DNA of 64,000 nt. Origin: Incurvaria masculella (lineage: Eukaryota > Arthropoda > Insecta > Lepidoptera > Incurvariidae). Location of the stretch: NCBI GenBank assembly GCA_946894095.1, contig OX335644.1, positions 25,897,595-25,961,594 of the forward strand, read 5' to 3'. Below are positions 53,979-63,957 of the stretch, piece after piece; within the stretch, counting starts at the first letter, position 1, and every line of letters starts with the position of its first letter. Made by a program: the position numbers and the translations under genes. The notes under the pieces were generated by a model that worked only from the letters and a program-made list of their open reading frames with translations, ran no database searches and was not told the DNA's origin.

Positions 53979-55022
53979 TGCTACTGCCGTGCTACCATGC
54001 TCGCTGGTGGCGGGTCTAGTGCCTGTCATCTTTGGCTTTCACACTAAACATTCTGCCAACAGCGCTATCTAGTTGACTTCATGACACATCAATTTAACCA
54101 GACACTTGTCTAACCCAAACAAGGTTACATCTGAAATTCAATAGATGGCGCTGATTTCACAGCGTATATTTTGCATAAATATGCAAATATGCATATTGTG
54201 CAACCTTACTATCTAAAATGTTTTCCCTAGTTACACCGCGGCGGACACACGAAATTGTAGAATTGTAAAAGTGCTATATGCGGAATGTTATAACGGAAAT
54301 TCCGCATGCATGCGTTTCCACCATTGATTTTATCAACGGTTTTCACACAAGAAATTCGCAAAATCCGACGGAAATTCCAATCGGAGCTCCGTGCGACTCT
54401 AGTATCACTTTGCCTGATTTTCACCAAGTGCTGATTTTCTTGTACTGATATTTATTGCAAGCTGCTAAGAAAGGCCCTTAATATGTGGCGATTAGGCTAA
54501 ATAGGCTAAAAAGGCCCGCTTGAAAAATATAACTGCATCGAGTTCCTATTAGCAGAGCGTGTGCGGAATCAGGTAAGACAAGTGACGATTGTCGGGGCCA
54601 GCAAAATAAACACGGAGCGATGGACGAAATATTGCACGTTATTTTATTGTATAATAAAACACAACAATACCCCATGGATGGGCGAACAAAACATTGATTA
54701 AACGTATTTTACATTGGAGAGAAAAATCCTACAGGCGTAGACTTTGACAGATGACAGAAGGAACGGAAGTGAGAAGCGAATTGTTGCCATGTTCTTAAAT
54801 ATATTAAGAGCAATAGACAGCAGTGTTGCAAGCCTTATAAAGCATACCATATAACAACAGTTCCGAGTTTGATCAATTTAGCATTTTGGCAAGACAGATA
54901 ACTCCATCCGGAATTCCGACCTAAATATAACACGAAATAAGTTACCTTATTATATGGCGATGCGAATTTTTTTTTTAGAAAAATCTTGCGTTTCGCACGA
55001 TAATCGCGGTATAATTGTGCTC
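53979..55022. other. Mostly unannotated DNA upstream of CCAP
   Basis: Includes a short GCAAGCTGCTAAGAAAGGCC repeat at 54421-54485. Two open frames of about 65 codons on the - strand have no recognisable domain. No gene called. Confidence 0.35.
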
Positions 55023-55026
55023 TTAA

Positions 55027-55562
55027 GGTGGTCCATCCCGCTCAATTCCCCATGCAAACGGGGAAAGAAGATCACGCCCATATTTCTTGTCAGAGATCCC
55101 AAATTTTGCACAAAATAGCTTTATTTGATCGAACTAGATATCTGATGACCGTTGGCATTGTAAAATTGTGTTTGGTTTCTAAGTTATAAGGTCCGAAAGT
55201 TCGATTTTTCGCGCGTTTTATACAATAACTTTGGAGGTGGATTACGCAATGATAAAGTAAGAACATCTTAAAAGATTAGTCAACTTAGCTTACTTAGTCA
55301 ATATTTAAAATCTATTTGGTTTTTGTTAGATTTTTGACTACAGCGGTCGTGGTGTACTTTTAGCTATAAGTCGTTTTGTAATTAAAATTTTCGTAAATAT
55401 TACCAAATCACACACTATGCACATTGACTTTTTTGTGGACATATTGCATCTTTCTCATCACGGAGCCTGTATTTTTCTTTGAAACAGAGAAGGTCCCGGA
55501 GCGCAATAGCACGGTTTTGTACCGTGCCCGCGAATTAGTTAGTCTCGCCGGGTTGGGCCACC
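55027..55562 (-). mobile_element. TTAA MITE, 540-bp family, next to CCAP
   Basis: TTAA at 55023-55026 and 55563-55566. Ends GGTGGTCCATCCCGCTC and CGCCGGGTTGGGCCACC. It lies about 130 bp upstream of the candidate acceptor of the CCAP start exon, so it may sit in a 5' intron or promoter. Confidence 0.85.
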
Positions 55563-55696
55563 TTAATTCTTGCTAGCTGTGATATCTGAGAGTTTAATAT
55601 GTGCCAATTTCCAATATTGGAATAGCGTGAACATCTACAGGTGCCGTGATGACAATTTCGATTCATACATTACTAACAAGTATTGCTTTTCAACAG

Positions 55697-55856
55697 ATCC
55701 CCGCGTCGGTGAGTCCGCCATCTTGTTCAACGACCGCCGCCATTTTGTTTTGATATCGCCACCTCCCGCATCGCGATGGGCTCTTTCGAAGGCCGCAGGA
55801 TCTCGCTGCTTCTACTCATAATCCTGGTGTCTGTGGGAGTCTGCCAAAGCGTCGAT
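55697..55856 (+). other. CCAP: CCAP exon with 5' UTR and signal peptide
   Basis: An acceptor TTGCTTTTCAACAG ends at 55696, suggesting an upstream noncoding exon. Coding starts at 55776 and ends at 55856 before GTATGT. It encodes MGSFEGRRISLLLLIILV... to SVD. A donor-like GGTGAGT at 55708 inside the UTR leaves room for alternative splicing. Start of the transcript is not established. Confidence 0.6.
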
Positions 55857-58800
55857 GTATGTACCCTTAAAAATGTTATGTCCTTCACCAGAGCAAAAAC
55901 TCAAATTAAGTTCTAATCTGATTCGCATACCGAGGTTTATAAGGTACTGATGCTATATGCCCACGCATTTTGCTGAATTTCATGATTCTAGGTAACAGTA
56001 CGCAATAGGTTTTGATTCGTTTGCGAGAGATGTATTTTCTTGTCGCGTTGATTTTTTTATGGAACTTGACACGGAAGGCTAATACCACATATATACCATA
56101 TATATAGATGCTGGTATATACCTGCTGATGAATATACTGATTCTCTGGAAACATTGATACCTATTAATTATACAACTATAACCAGTCGGTTTTTTAATTA
56201 AATACTTAAATATACCTAAAGTTATATCTGTCAACTAAATCGCTTATAACTACGAAATTAAACCAAAGATTTGTCCAGTTATGATACTTTCATGCTTCGT
56301 CATTTGCATCCATTTATCTTATCATATATTTTTTTTGTCACCATAACTACTTCTTCAGTCGCCTTATCTACGTAACGCAACCACTTGGAACAGGCAGACT
56401 GACAATTTAGCATCAAACGGTTGGTCTTTATCCCGTGAACCCAGTTTCAGCCGCTTACGTTATCGTTACCATTTTTGTCGCGACCTCCTAGTCTACTACA
56501 ATTGTAGTCTAATGAGTGTGTCGCTTATTGCAGCTTCAACGTGCGTACGCGCAGCGCGGGGCGTCACCTTCGGAGGAGGTCCTGCTGCTACCCAAGAAGA
56601 GACCATTCTGTAACGCCTTCACCGGTAAATCTACGATTAAATTTTACCATTGAATTCCTTTAGTCGCTCTTACATAATGCAAGGGAATAAGCCTGGTCTT
56701 CACCAAGTGCTGATTTATTTTAATCAACACCTAAAGGGCCTTTATTACTGAAGTGACGATTATCTTGTATTGGCATTGATTGCAAGCTGCTAAGAAAGGC
56801 CCTTAATGTATGGCGATTAAGCTAATCGCTATCGCTGTGTCACCGATTTTTAGTGCACAAAGTTCTTGTTAAGTGAACATGTTACAAGTTCAGGGGGCTA
56901 CCACGTATAACTGTCAAACGACGTGGTATAGGCCAAGTGAACTTAAATTTACCAGTAATAACGGTGCTGAAAACAACTGAACGTCAGGTTTATTCACTCA
57001 CATGCCCGTCCACCCGGTGAGTTATTTATCATGGTCACACCCAGAACAGTCTTACATTTCCGTGACATATCTGTGGATGTGACAGACAAGTAAAAAAAGG
57101 CCAATTCAATTGATGTACATAGCGTGATGGTTACGTGACTCCAGATGTTAGAAAATATGATTCGTTATGCAATCAATGCTCTAATTCATGTTTTAAGACA
57201 CGTTACAATTGTTCAACATCATGTAGATTGTAGAGTAATACATATTTTAAAAGTTGCCCAGCGAGCAATGGAGCGAGCCATGCTGGGAATATCGCTACGG
57301 AATATGGTGCGTAACGAGGCAATCCGCCGACGTACCAAAGTAGTCGATATTGGACACCGGGTGGCTAAGCTCAAATGGCAGTGGGCTGGTCACGTCAGCC
57401 GAAGAGACGACGACCGTTGGAGTAACCGTGTCCTGCACTGGCGGCCGTGGACAGGAAAACGGAGTGTGCGAAGACCACCCGCCAGGTGGGACGACGACAT
57501 CAAGTGCGTCGGCGGAAAGCAGTGGTTCCGTACCGCTGAGGGCCGGGAGGACTGGAGAAACATTGGAGAGGCGTATGTCCAGCAGTGGACGCAAACACGC
57601 TGACTGACTGACTGACTGACATATTTTGAATTAAATTAGAAACAATTACATTGAGAAATTAAATAATAAAGAAAAAGGATTGAAATCTAACTGATTAAAG
57701 ATTAAAATATTCCTCCATCATCGGCGCAATGACGGAGGCCGCGTTCCCCCGCTGAATGGCTAGGCTGATCTTCTGCCTAAGATAACTGGGCGCACGTTTG
57801 ACCCCAGACGCCTCAATGAGCAATCTACCAAGCTCTTTTACTAGATATATGGCGTCTGGGCTCCAAACTCCAAGAGTCTCCACAGCAAAGGCGACGAACT
57901 CGTAGTTCGATATTTCTGAACTGTATTATATAATTATACTTTAACATATATTTTTTGAAAATTATTATGGCGTACTTAAGGATTTTCTTGGAACTGTTTC
58001 AGGATGCGGCCGTAAGCGCTCCGGGTCGGGGGCCCCGGGCATGCCGCTACCTGAGCTGGTGAGGCAAAGGCAGGTGAGTGTTCATACATATATTTGGGCA
58101 TATGGCGTAATGCCAGGCCCTCACGCAAGAAGTGCCCGACGGACGCAGTGGGCCGGTCACGTCAGCCGAAGAAACGACGACCGTTCGAGTAACCTTTTCC
58201 TACACTGGCGGCCGTGGACAGGAAAACGGAGTGTGGGAACACCCGCCAGGTGGGACGACGACATCAATTGCGTCGGCGGAAAGCAGGGGCTCCGTACCGC
58301 TGAGGTCCGGGAGGACTGGAGAAAAATTGGAGGGGCGTATGTCCAGCAGTGGGCGCAAACACGCTGACTGACTGACTGTGTTCGTACAGTGTATAGGGCC
58401 ACATAGCACATTTTGCGCGTGGCCAAAATCGGAACTAAAATGGTCGCCATCTTGAACGTTCATCTTCGCGGCTACGGGGATGTGTTACCATTATAACAAT
58501 GCAAGTTACCCACTGCTTACTTATGTTAGGAAGAGGTATTTTTTTTTATTTTGAATAATATTATTGACCTATAATAGTAATTTTAATTTCCTATTTTTTT
58601 TTTCTTACAGCAGGCTGTAAATAATTTCTCGATCAATGGGGGATTTTTTTTCATGTGGTAACTCTTAAAAGACAGTGGTACCCTCAGCCATGCGCAAAAT
58701 AAGCTATGTGGGACTATAAACGCTGACAGCTCAAAACGGACTGCGCAGCATGCTAGTTTTCTTTCACTGTCTCTCTCACACTTTGCGCTTGCTTCTGTCG

Positions 58801-59052
58801 GCTGACCCCACCGTTTTTTTCGGTACATTTACTCGTTAAACTGAGAGACTTTAAAAATATGTTTTATGTGATCCCCAGCTGGAAGACGAAGCGCTGAACG
58901 GCCTGCTGGAGATGTCAGGAGAGCCGGCGTCGGAGGAACTGTCGCGACAGATCCTCTCCGAGGCCAGGATGTGGGAGGCGATGCAGCAGGCCGGCGCTGA
59001 GATCTCCCGCCGGCGGGGTACCAACTATCCCTTGGGTTACAACACTCAGTGA
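55776..59052 (+). CDS. CCAP: Crustacean cardioactive peptide (CCAP) precursor
   Basis: Neuropeptide preprohormone, 138 residues from four exons joined at GT/AG sites with matching phases (0, 1, 0). Residues 1-24 form a signal peptide (ISLLLLIILVSVGVC core), sending it to the secretory pathway. After a spacer come KKR, then PFCNAFTGC, then GRKR: dibasic cleavage on both sides, Gly giving the C-terminal amide, and two Cys forming the ring. The mature peptide is identical to the CCAP conserved in arthropods. It acts on a GPCR to raise heart and gut contraction and helps drive ecdysis behaviour. The remaining about 78 residues are an associated peptide with RQ, RR and RRR sites and no known role. 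Intron 2 splits the active peptide after FT. The first ATG after a good acceptor was chosen; no upstream in-frame ATG was seen. All introns hold transposon pieces, but the frame is intact. Confidence 0.93.
56098..56505. mobile_element. Left-truncated long-TIR MITE in CCAP intron 1
   Basis: GTATATACCTGCTGATGAAT, GAAACATTGATACCTATT, CTACGTAACGCAACCACTTG and TTACGTTATCGTTACC match 5920-6355. It ends about 30 bp before the exon 2 acceptor region. Confidence 0.75.
56534..56624 (+). CDS. CCAP: CCAP exon 2
   Basis: Acceptor TTATTGCAG, donor ACCG|GTAAAT. Encodes LQRAYAQRGASPSEEVLLLP, then KKR and PFCNAFT. Leaves one base (G) for the split Gly codon. Confidence 0.93.
56733..56814. repeat. Short 'GGGCC...GGCCC' repeat in CCAP intron 2
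   Basis: AAAGGGCCTTTATTACTG and GCTAAGAAAGGCCCTTAA are inverted ends, shared with 7867-7942 and 8521-8600. Confidence 0.5.
57249..57618 (+). mobile_element. 5'-truncated RTE-like LINE in CCAP intron 2
   Basis: An open frame reads KVAQRAMERAMLGISLRNMV, KLKWQWAGHVSRRDDDRW and ends EAYVQQWTQTR*, then a (CTGA)n tail. The target duplication is ACATATTTT (57240-57248 and 57619-57627). Nearly identical to 31925-32510 but without its frameshift. Confidence 0.85.
57690..57925 (-). repeat. LINE C-terminal fragment in CCAP intron 2
   Basis: The - strand reads FVAFAVETLGVWSPDA, LVKELGRLL and SLAIQRGNAASV, a motif set found at the C-terminus of some LINE ORF2 proteins. No RT core is present. Clade uncertain. 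Confidence 0.6.
58003..58073 (+). CDS. CCAP: CCAP exon 3
   Basis: Acceptor TGTTTCAG, donor CAG|GTGAGT. Completes the Gly codon and encodes Cys-GRKR, then SGSGAPGMPLPELVRQRQ. The amidation Gly and dibasic site are here. Confidence 0.93.
58089..58378 (+). mobile_element. RTE-like LINE fragment just after the exon 3 donor
   Basis: Frame reads QWAGHVSRRNDDRSSN, HWRPWTGKRSVG, GAYVQQWAQTR* with a (CTGA)n tail. GTGTTCATAC (58079-58088) and GTGTTCGTAC (58379-58388) look like a 9/10 target duplication. Only about 15 bp of original intron remains between exon 3 and the insert. Confidence 0.7.
58879..59052 (+). CDS. CCAP: CCAP exon 4
   Basis: Acceptor TGATCCCCAG. Encodes LEDEALNGLLEMSGEPASEE, LSRQILSEARMWEAMQQ and ends PLGYNTQ, TGA at 59050. 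It makes up the C-terminal associated peptide; ISRRRG is a possible processing site. Confidence 0.9.
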   Translation: MEDEALNGLLEMSGEPASEELSRQILSEARMWEAMQQAGAEISRRRGTNYPLGYNTQ

Positions 59053-59745
59053 ACTTCACTGGGTAGCCCGCTGGAGGAATAGCTTAACGATTTGATTAAC
59101 TTTAACTAGAAAACACGTCAAGCAACTAATGAAATGAAAGAAAGCATTAAAATATTTGTCTTCTGTGTCTGTTGGGTGTTGCAATATTAATAAATACTCT
59201 CTGACAACTTCTATTCAATATATTGATATGTATGTAAAGTTATGCTTATTCTTTGTTTTAGATTTTCATGCCTTCTTAATTTTAACCAATCTAACCTTAA
59301 AGGGAAAATAGTCTAACCCAATCAATTATCAATACTTAGTGAACCTCATTGGGTAATCTGCTGGAGGAATAGCTTAACGATTTGTTTAACTTGAAAACTA
59401 ATCCAATGGAAGAAAGTGTTAAAATGAGTATCTTCTGTGTCCGTTAGATGTTGCAAAATTATTAAATACTTTCTGATAACTTCTATTCAACACAAAGAGC
59501 TCGGAGAAGTCGCTGATTCTCCTTCTACGATTCAACATATTGATATGTCAAGTTAGGTGTATTCTTCGTTTGAGATTTTCTGTGATTTGAATGAAATTAT
59601 AGAAAGCGTTCACATATGTATATCTCTTCTGTGTCTTTTAGATATTTCAATATTAATAAATACTCTCTGAGAACTCCTGTTCAACATATGTAAGTACGGT
59701 AAAATGTATTCTTTTTTTTAGGTTTTTTTTTTGTTCTTAATTTTA
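59040..59745 (+). repeat. CCAP 3' end in three diverged tandem copies
   Basis: Copy 1 (about 59040-59300), copy 2 (about 59325-59585) and copy 3 (about 59586-59745) share CTGGAGGAATAGCTTAACGA (1, 2), TCTTCTGTGTC...TAAATACT (all) and CAACATATTGATATG-like ends. Copy 2 even repeats the last codons and stop region (AATACTTAGTGAAC). Signals: AATAAA at 59189 and 59655, ATTAAA at 59461. Confidence 0.75.
59189..59194 (+). terminator. CCAP: CCAP polyadenylation signal (first)
   Basis: AATAAA about 140 bp after the stop codon, the nearest canonical signal. Later alternatives are at 59461 (ATTAAA) and 59655 (AATAAA). Confidence 0.6.
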
Positions 59746-59754
59746 ACCCATCGA

Positions 59755-59905
59755 GGAAGAAATCTGACCGGACCGTATCCGTATAGTGGCAGCGTAACCA
59801 CGCTTTGGTAAGAATAAATACACTGACGGTATCGCCAGCCAGCCGACTTCGCTCACTCTTGATACTCTCCTGACACGTAAGAACTGCACAGGATGTCATT
59901 TAAGG
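59755..59905. repeat. Dispersed repeat fragment
   Basis: AGTGGCAGCGTAACCACGC and CTGACACGTAAGAACTGCAC resemble the 53370-53560 repeat. Confidence 0.4.
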
Positions 59906-60573
59906 CCCTGGTACTAGCCAAATCGCAAAGTTAGACGAGGCACCCCAAGTTAACTAACTAAGTCTGACGATTATAAGTGTCATTATTACAATATTTGATT
60001 CCTTGTCTAGGAATCAACCTATTTTCGTTAATGTATGTTTCCTTTTTCTATACAAAATACATTGCGGAAACGGTGTCCATTTCCGAACTTTTTTGACTAA
60101 ATGTAAAAATCTAAAAGCAAATGGAACTTTTTGTTTATGCATATATGCTGATTTTGCTTTTATCTAGAAATCGAATTACTTTCAGATTTCTAAAGAGAAA
60201 AATTAACTTTTTTATTTTTATTATTATTTAAATAAATGATGGAATCAAAAAATATTAACAATCCATTATCAGTCTGGAGTTCTATTTGGATTTACTGAAG
60301 CGTTTCACTACATATTATTACATTTGTTAAAAAGTGCATTTGTATGGCGCGAGTAGTTGGCTAGTCCGAGCGCCTTAAGTGCAACGAACATTGGATGTCG
60401 TGTGTCCCGAAATCGTAAGCGAACCGACTGGCCGGCGCTACCAACAGTGCATATCACCAAGACGGGACTACACTGCCACTACAGTGATAAGATTCTCCAC
60501 GTGCTTACTTGATGTTTTAACCAATCTAAAGTTATAAAGTTTTCTAATTATAGCTAGTAGAATTTGTGTTACC
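59906..60573. other. AT-rich DNA with one repeat piece
   Basis: At 60375-60500, GTGCAACGAACATTGGATG and CGTAAGCGAACCGACTGG match the dispersed repeat at 49672. Otherwise nothing recognised. Confidence 0.4.
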
Positions 60574-60664
60574 GATGCACCTTACATGTATATTGAAGCT
60601 TCTTACATGTATATTGATGCTCCTTACATGTATATTGATGCTCCTAACATTTATATTGAGGCTC
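60574..60664. repeat. 21-bp minisatellite, about 4.3 units
   Basis: Unit GATGCTCCTTACATGTATAT+T; four consecutive copies with a few substitutions, then a partial fifth. Confidence 0.85.
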
Positions 60665-60985
60665 GTTTCTGAAATCAGCTGTTGTATATTGTCAATCTAT
60701 ATCCTCAATTTCTCCTTTTTTGTTTAAGATAATTGCACACAAAAATAATTGTTGTTGAGGAAATTATACATTATTAACATTAAATACAGCCACAGATGTT
60801 GTGACCGAATCATTTTCAGTACTTTAAGTTAATTATTTATTTTTATGCATCTAGAAATATTATACCGTTAGATGGAACAATTTTAATAGTTCCGCCGAAT
60901 GGTATAAAAAACCTAATGGCTTACAACAAATGCAATGAGCGTAAGAGATTAGGCAACAACATCAATGGCATTATTTAATACTTAT
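60665..60985. other. Unannotated AT-rich DNA
   Basis: Nothing recognised. Confidence 0.4.
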
Positions 60986-61277
60986 TAGGATTCCGTACCC
61001 AAAAGGTGAAAATGAAACCCCATTACTAAGCCGCCGTCCGCCCGTCCGTCCGTCCTTCTGTCACAGGGCTGTTTCTCATGAACCGTAATAGGTAGGCAGC
61101 TGCAATATTCACAGAGTGTGTATTTATTTTGCCTCTATAACAACAAATAGGTACAATTTAAAAATAATAAAAATTAAAGCGGGGCCCCATACAAATAACG
61201 TGTTTTTTTGTGTAAAATATTGTACCATTGTACGGAACCCTTCGTGTGAGAGTCCGACTCTCACACGGTTTTAATTA
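60986..61277 (-). mobile_element. GGAC-tract repeat, reverse
   Basis: AGGATTCCGTACCCAAAAGG to GAGTCCGACTCTCACACGG, TTTT. Short tract (about three GTCC units). Confidence 0.75.
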
Positions 61278-62127
61278 ATTACTACCTCCAACACCATGGA
61301 GTTTACAAGAAACTTTGTCTAGGCCAAACACGTTCGGAAATCTGTTCATAAAGTTTTAACATGTTCATAAACCTGCATGCATAAATGCAATGATTGAAAA
61401 CAACATTATTTTTAATTTATATAATTTGATCTTCTAATCGGGTTAAAGTCGACGTAGCATATTTTATATGTTAATTTGATACTGTATGTATTATAACTTG
61501 ACATCCGACCAGCATACTACGAAGACAACGTCTTCCAGCGTATGTGTGCTTTGATTTTTTTAAGAATTGTCTATGAATGATGATGTTTTTAAGAATAACT
61601 TCTAACAGAAACGTAAATTGTTTATATTTGATTGTAGTTTTAGTAATGTGACTGGGAAGCTATTTCAATCAAAAATATTTGTATCGTATTGTTGGCTAGA
61701 GAGGCACTGATGACTAGATTTTATAGATTTGCCGTAAAAATTTAAATGTTTCATTAATAAAGAATTATTCGTACAGTATGTTGTGTATTCATATCGTTGA
61801 ACGTAAAATGTCTAAAGTTCAACTTGATATCTGGTATAAATGAACCAAATATTTTAAATAAATCTCTGTTATCTGCAAATAGAACCAATGGTTTATATCT
61901 CTGGATGTGTTTTATTTGAATTTAAAGGTAGTAGTTAGTATTTTTTTTTTCTTAATTTTTGTGATAGTGTTAAGTATCATACTTTATTTTCTGTTTCTAT
62001 ATTATATAAAGTTTTTATATATTTATATTTATATGTATATAAGTAGTTGGTATATTGTGTAAAATATTTGTTGTAGTAAATTCATTTGTCTCTATAACTG
62101 CCACTCGCACTACTGCTCACGATACCC
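61278..62127. other. Unannotated AT-rich DNA
   Basis: Poly(T) and TATA-rich stretches. Possibly the 3' part of a LINE, given the tail that follows, but no coding motif was read. Confidence 0.4.
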
Positions 62128-62218
62128 AAAGGTAGACTGGTAGAGAATGCCCCTGGCATTAAGTTGTACCTTTTGCCCGAATTTTGAGTGCAATAAACAT
62201 ATATAAATAAATAAATAA
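62128..62218 (+). repeat. LINE 3' tail
   Basis: GGTAGACTGGTAGAGAATGC, TGGCATTAAGTTG, CAATAAACATATA, ending (AAATA)n. A SINE begins immediately after the tail. Confidence 0.55.
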
Positions 62219-62405
62219 GAGCGGCTTGCAGCCTAGTGGCGCGGGGACTTGCCTAGCATACCAGATGTCTGGGTTCAAATCGTCGCCCCGATTGTGCACC
62301 ACTATACTTTGCTTTCTGAGTTGGATAAGTGCATTTCGTCTCGAATGCGAGCTGCTTTATGGTTCGGAATCCATGTAAAACTGTAAGTCCCCTTCCCCGA
62401 CTAGG
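62219..62405 (+). mobile_element. tRNA-headed SINE, 5' half
   Basis: GAGCGGCTTGCAGCCTAGTG (A box) and GGGTTCAAATCG (B box). It runs to CCCTTCCCCGACTAGG, where the next copy begins in reverse. Confidence 0.75.
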
Positions 62406-62826
62406 TTATTTCATGCAACCTGACATGGATGGCTAATATCACACAACGACCGTTATTATATTAGACCAATACACCGAATTCCCGAAGGAATTAGGTGCCA
62501 TGCCAGGACCTTCCCTTTATTGAACTAGCTATATTGAACTGGATGGAAAACACGGACAATTTTTCATTACCGCTTCAACCATATTTTCATCCAAAGCGGC
62601 GGTACCAACCCGGGCGAGCTTAACCCTACCGCCTAGGAGGGGAAGGGGACCTACAGTTTAACATGGGTTCCGAACTATGGAACAGCTCGCATTCGTAACG
62701 TAATGCACTTATCCAACTCAGAAAGAGAAAGAAAGCGGTGAATGTCCGGGCGAGGATTCGAACCCAGACCTCTCGCAAGAAAGGCAAGTCCTCTAGTCTC
62801 TAGACTATGAGCTGTATCGAGTTAAA
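62406..62826 (-). mobile_element. Full-length SINE in reverse, paired with previous
   Basis: TTTCATGCAACCTGACATGG to TTCGAACCCAGACCTCTCGC (B box reversed) and CTAGACTATGAGCTG (A box reversed). Its head diverges from the CTCGTAGCCTAGTGG type. Confidence 0.75.
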
Positions 62827-62974
62827 TATCAGCGATAGACAAATTTGTGTTCATTTAAGTATAATTTTTTTTTTTATAAAAGCCTTAAAGTTTTCATTTG
62901 AACAATAATTCATGAATACCTGTACAAAAAATCTAACCTATAATTATTTTTGCATCATGTAGTTTGTGTTTCCA

Positions 62975-63452
62975 AAGAAGCTTTAAGTTACAAGCAGCTA
63001 ATATATATAACAAGTTACCCATTGAGTTACAAAGAGAAGAAAATGACAAACAATCCAATCAAAACCTGCATAAATGGCTGCTCACAAAAACTTTTTGCAA
63101 GAAAAAAAATAAGTAATATTTTAATTATGTGCCGTGTATATTCAGTATCGTTAATTATATAACGTGCCTGACTTTAGTATTATACTTTCGGATATTTTAT
63201 TTTTTTATAGTGATTTATTCATTTATGATTGAATGATGTTAATTTGAATGTTTAATCCATAATGTTAATTGTTTTATTGAATTTATTACTTTGCCTCAAT
63301 TAAATTTTATTTATCAATTTGAATGCTTACATTTTGTAGAATTATATACCTACCTGTGTATAAACTTTGACGATGTGATAGATGTGTACATAACTAAAAA
63401 TCACAAATAAACTTTTTGAATCTTTTGAATCTTTGAATCTTTGAATCTTTGT
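62975..63452 (+). mobile_element. LINE C-terminal remnant with (GAATCTTT)n tail
   Basis: A frame from about 63000 reads NIYNKLPIELQREE and NLHKWLLTKTFCKKK*, typical of a LINE ORF2 end. After an AT-rich 3' UTR it finishes with four to five TTTGAATC units (63414-63452). Confidence 0.6.
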
Positions 63453-63504
63453 ACCAACATTTTTAAATAGGGTATAACAATATTCATAGCATGTAGGTAA
63501 AATC

Positions 63505-63645
63505 GTAAGAGCGGAGGGCCTCGTAGCACACCCAGGACATACGTAGCACTGCTACGTCTGACGTAGCACCACTACGACTTATGCACTGCTACGCCCTGCG
63601 CGCGTAGCACGGCGTAGCAGTGCTACGTAAGGGTTCACTTATAAC
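63505..63645. repeat. 'GTAGCACTGCTACG' inverted and tandem motifs
   Basis: ACGTAGCACTGCTACGTC, GACGTAGCACCACTACGAC, CGCGTAGCACGGCGTAGC and AGTGCTACGTAAG repeat a short, partly palindromic motif. Looks like the core of a MITE or simple satellite; function unknown. Confidence 0.55.
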
Positions 63646-63957
63646 TGTTTTTGCTCAGCAAGAAAAAAAATTGATTGGATTTTTACACGCTTTTTACGAT
63701 GTATTCTTGTCTTAAAAAATATTATTTGATGAAGTATATCACAAATATAAGAATCCATGGGCTGGAGATTTAGTGTATCTCTCAAATTCCTGCTCTATTC
63801 CATGGTGTAAGCCTGCGGAACCAATGATCATAGCGATTTTTCGAATACTGATTTGTAACTTGTAACAGGTCGCATTTCTCAACCGATTCTCGTGAAATCT
63901 CATGGGCAAGTTCGATAATTATATATATTTGATTTAAAGGAATATGACATGCATGTA

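Noticed and set aside
57695..57883. Separate host gene on the - strand in CCAP intron 2
   Set aside because: Motifs match a LINE ORF2 C-terminus; no start, promoter or exons.
60574..60664. CRISPR-like array
   Set aside because: Direct repeats are contiguous without unique spacers; a minisatellite in a eukaryotic genome.
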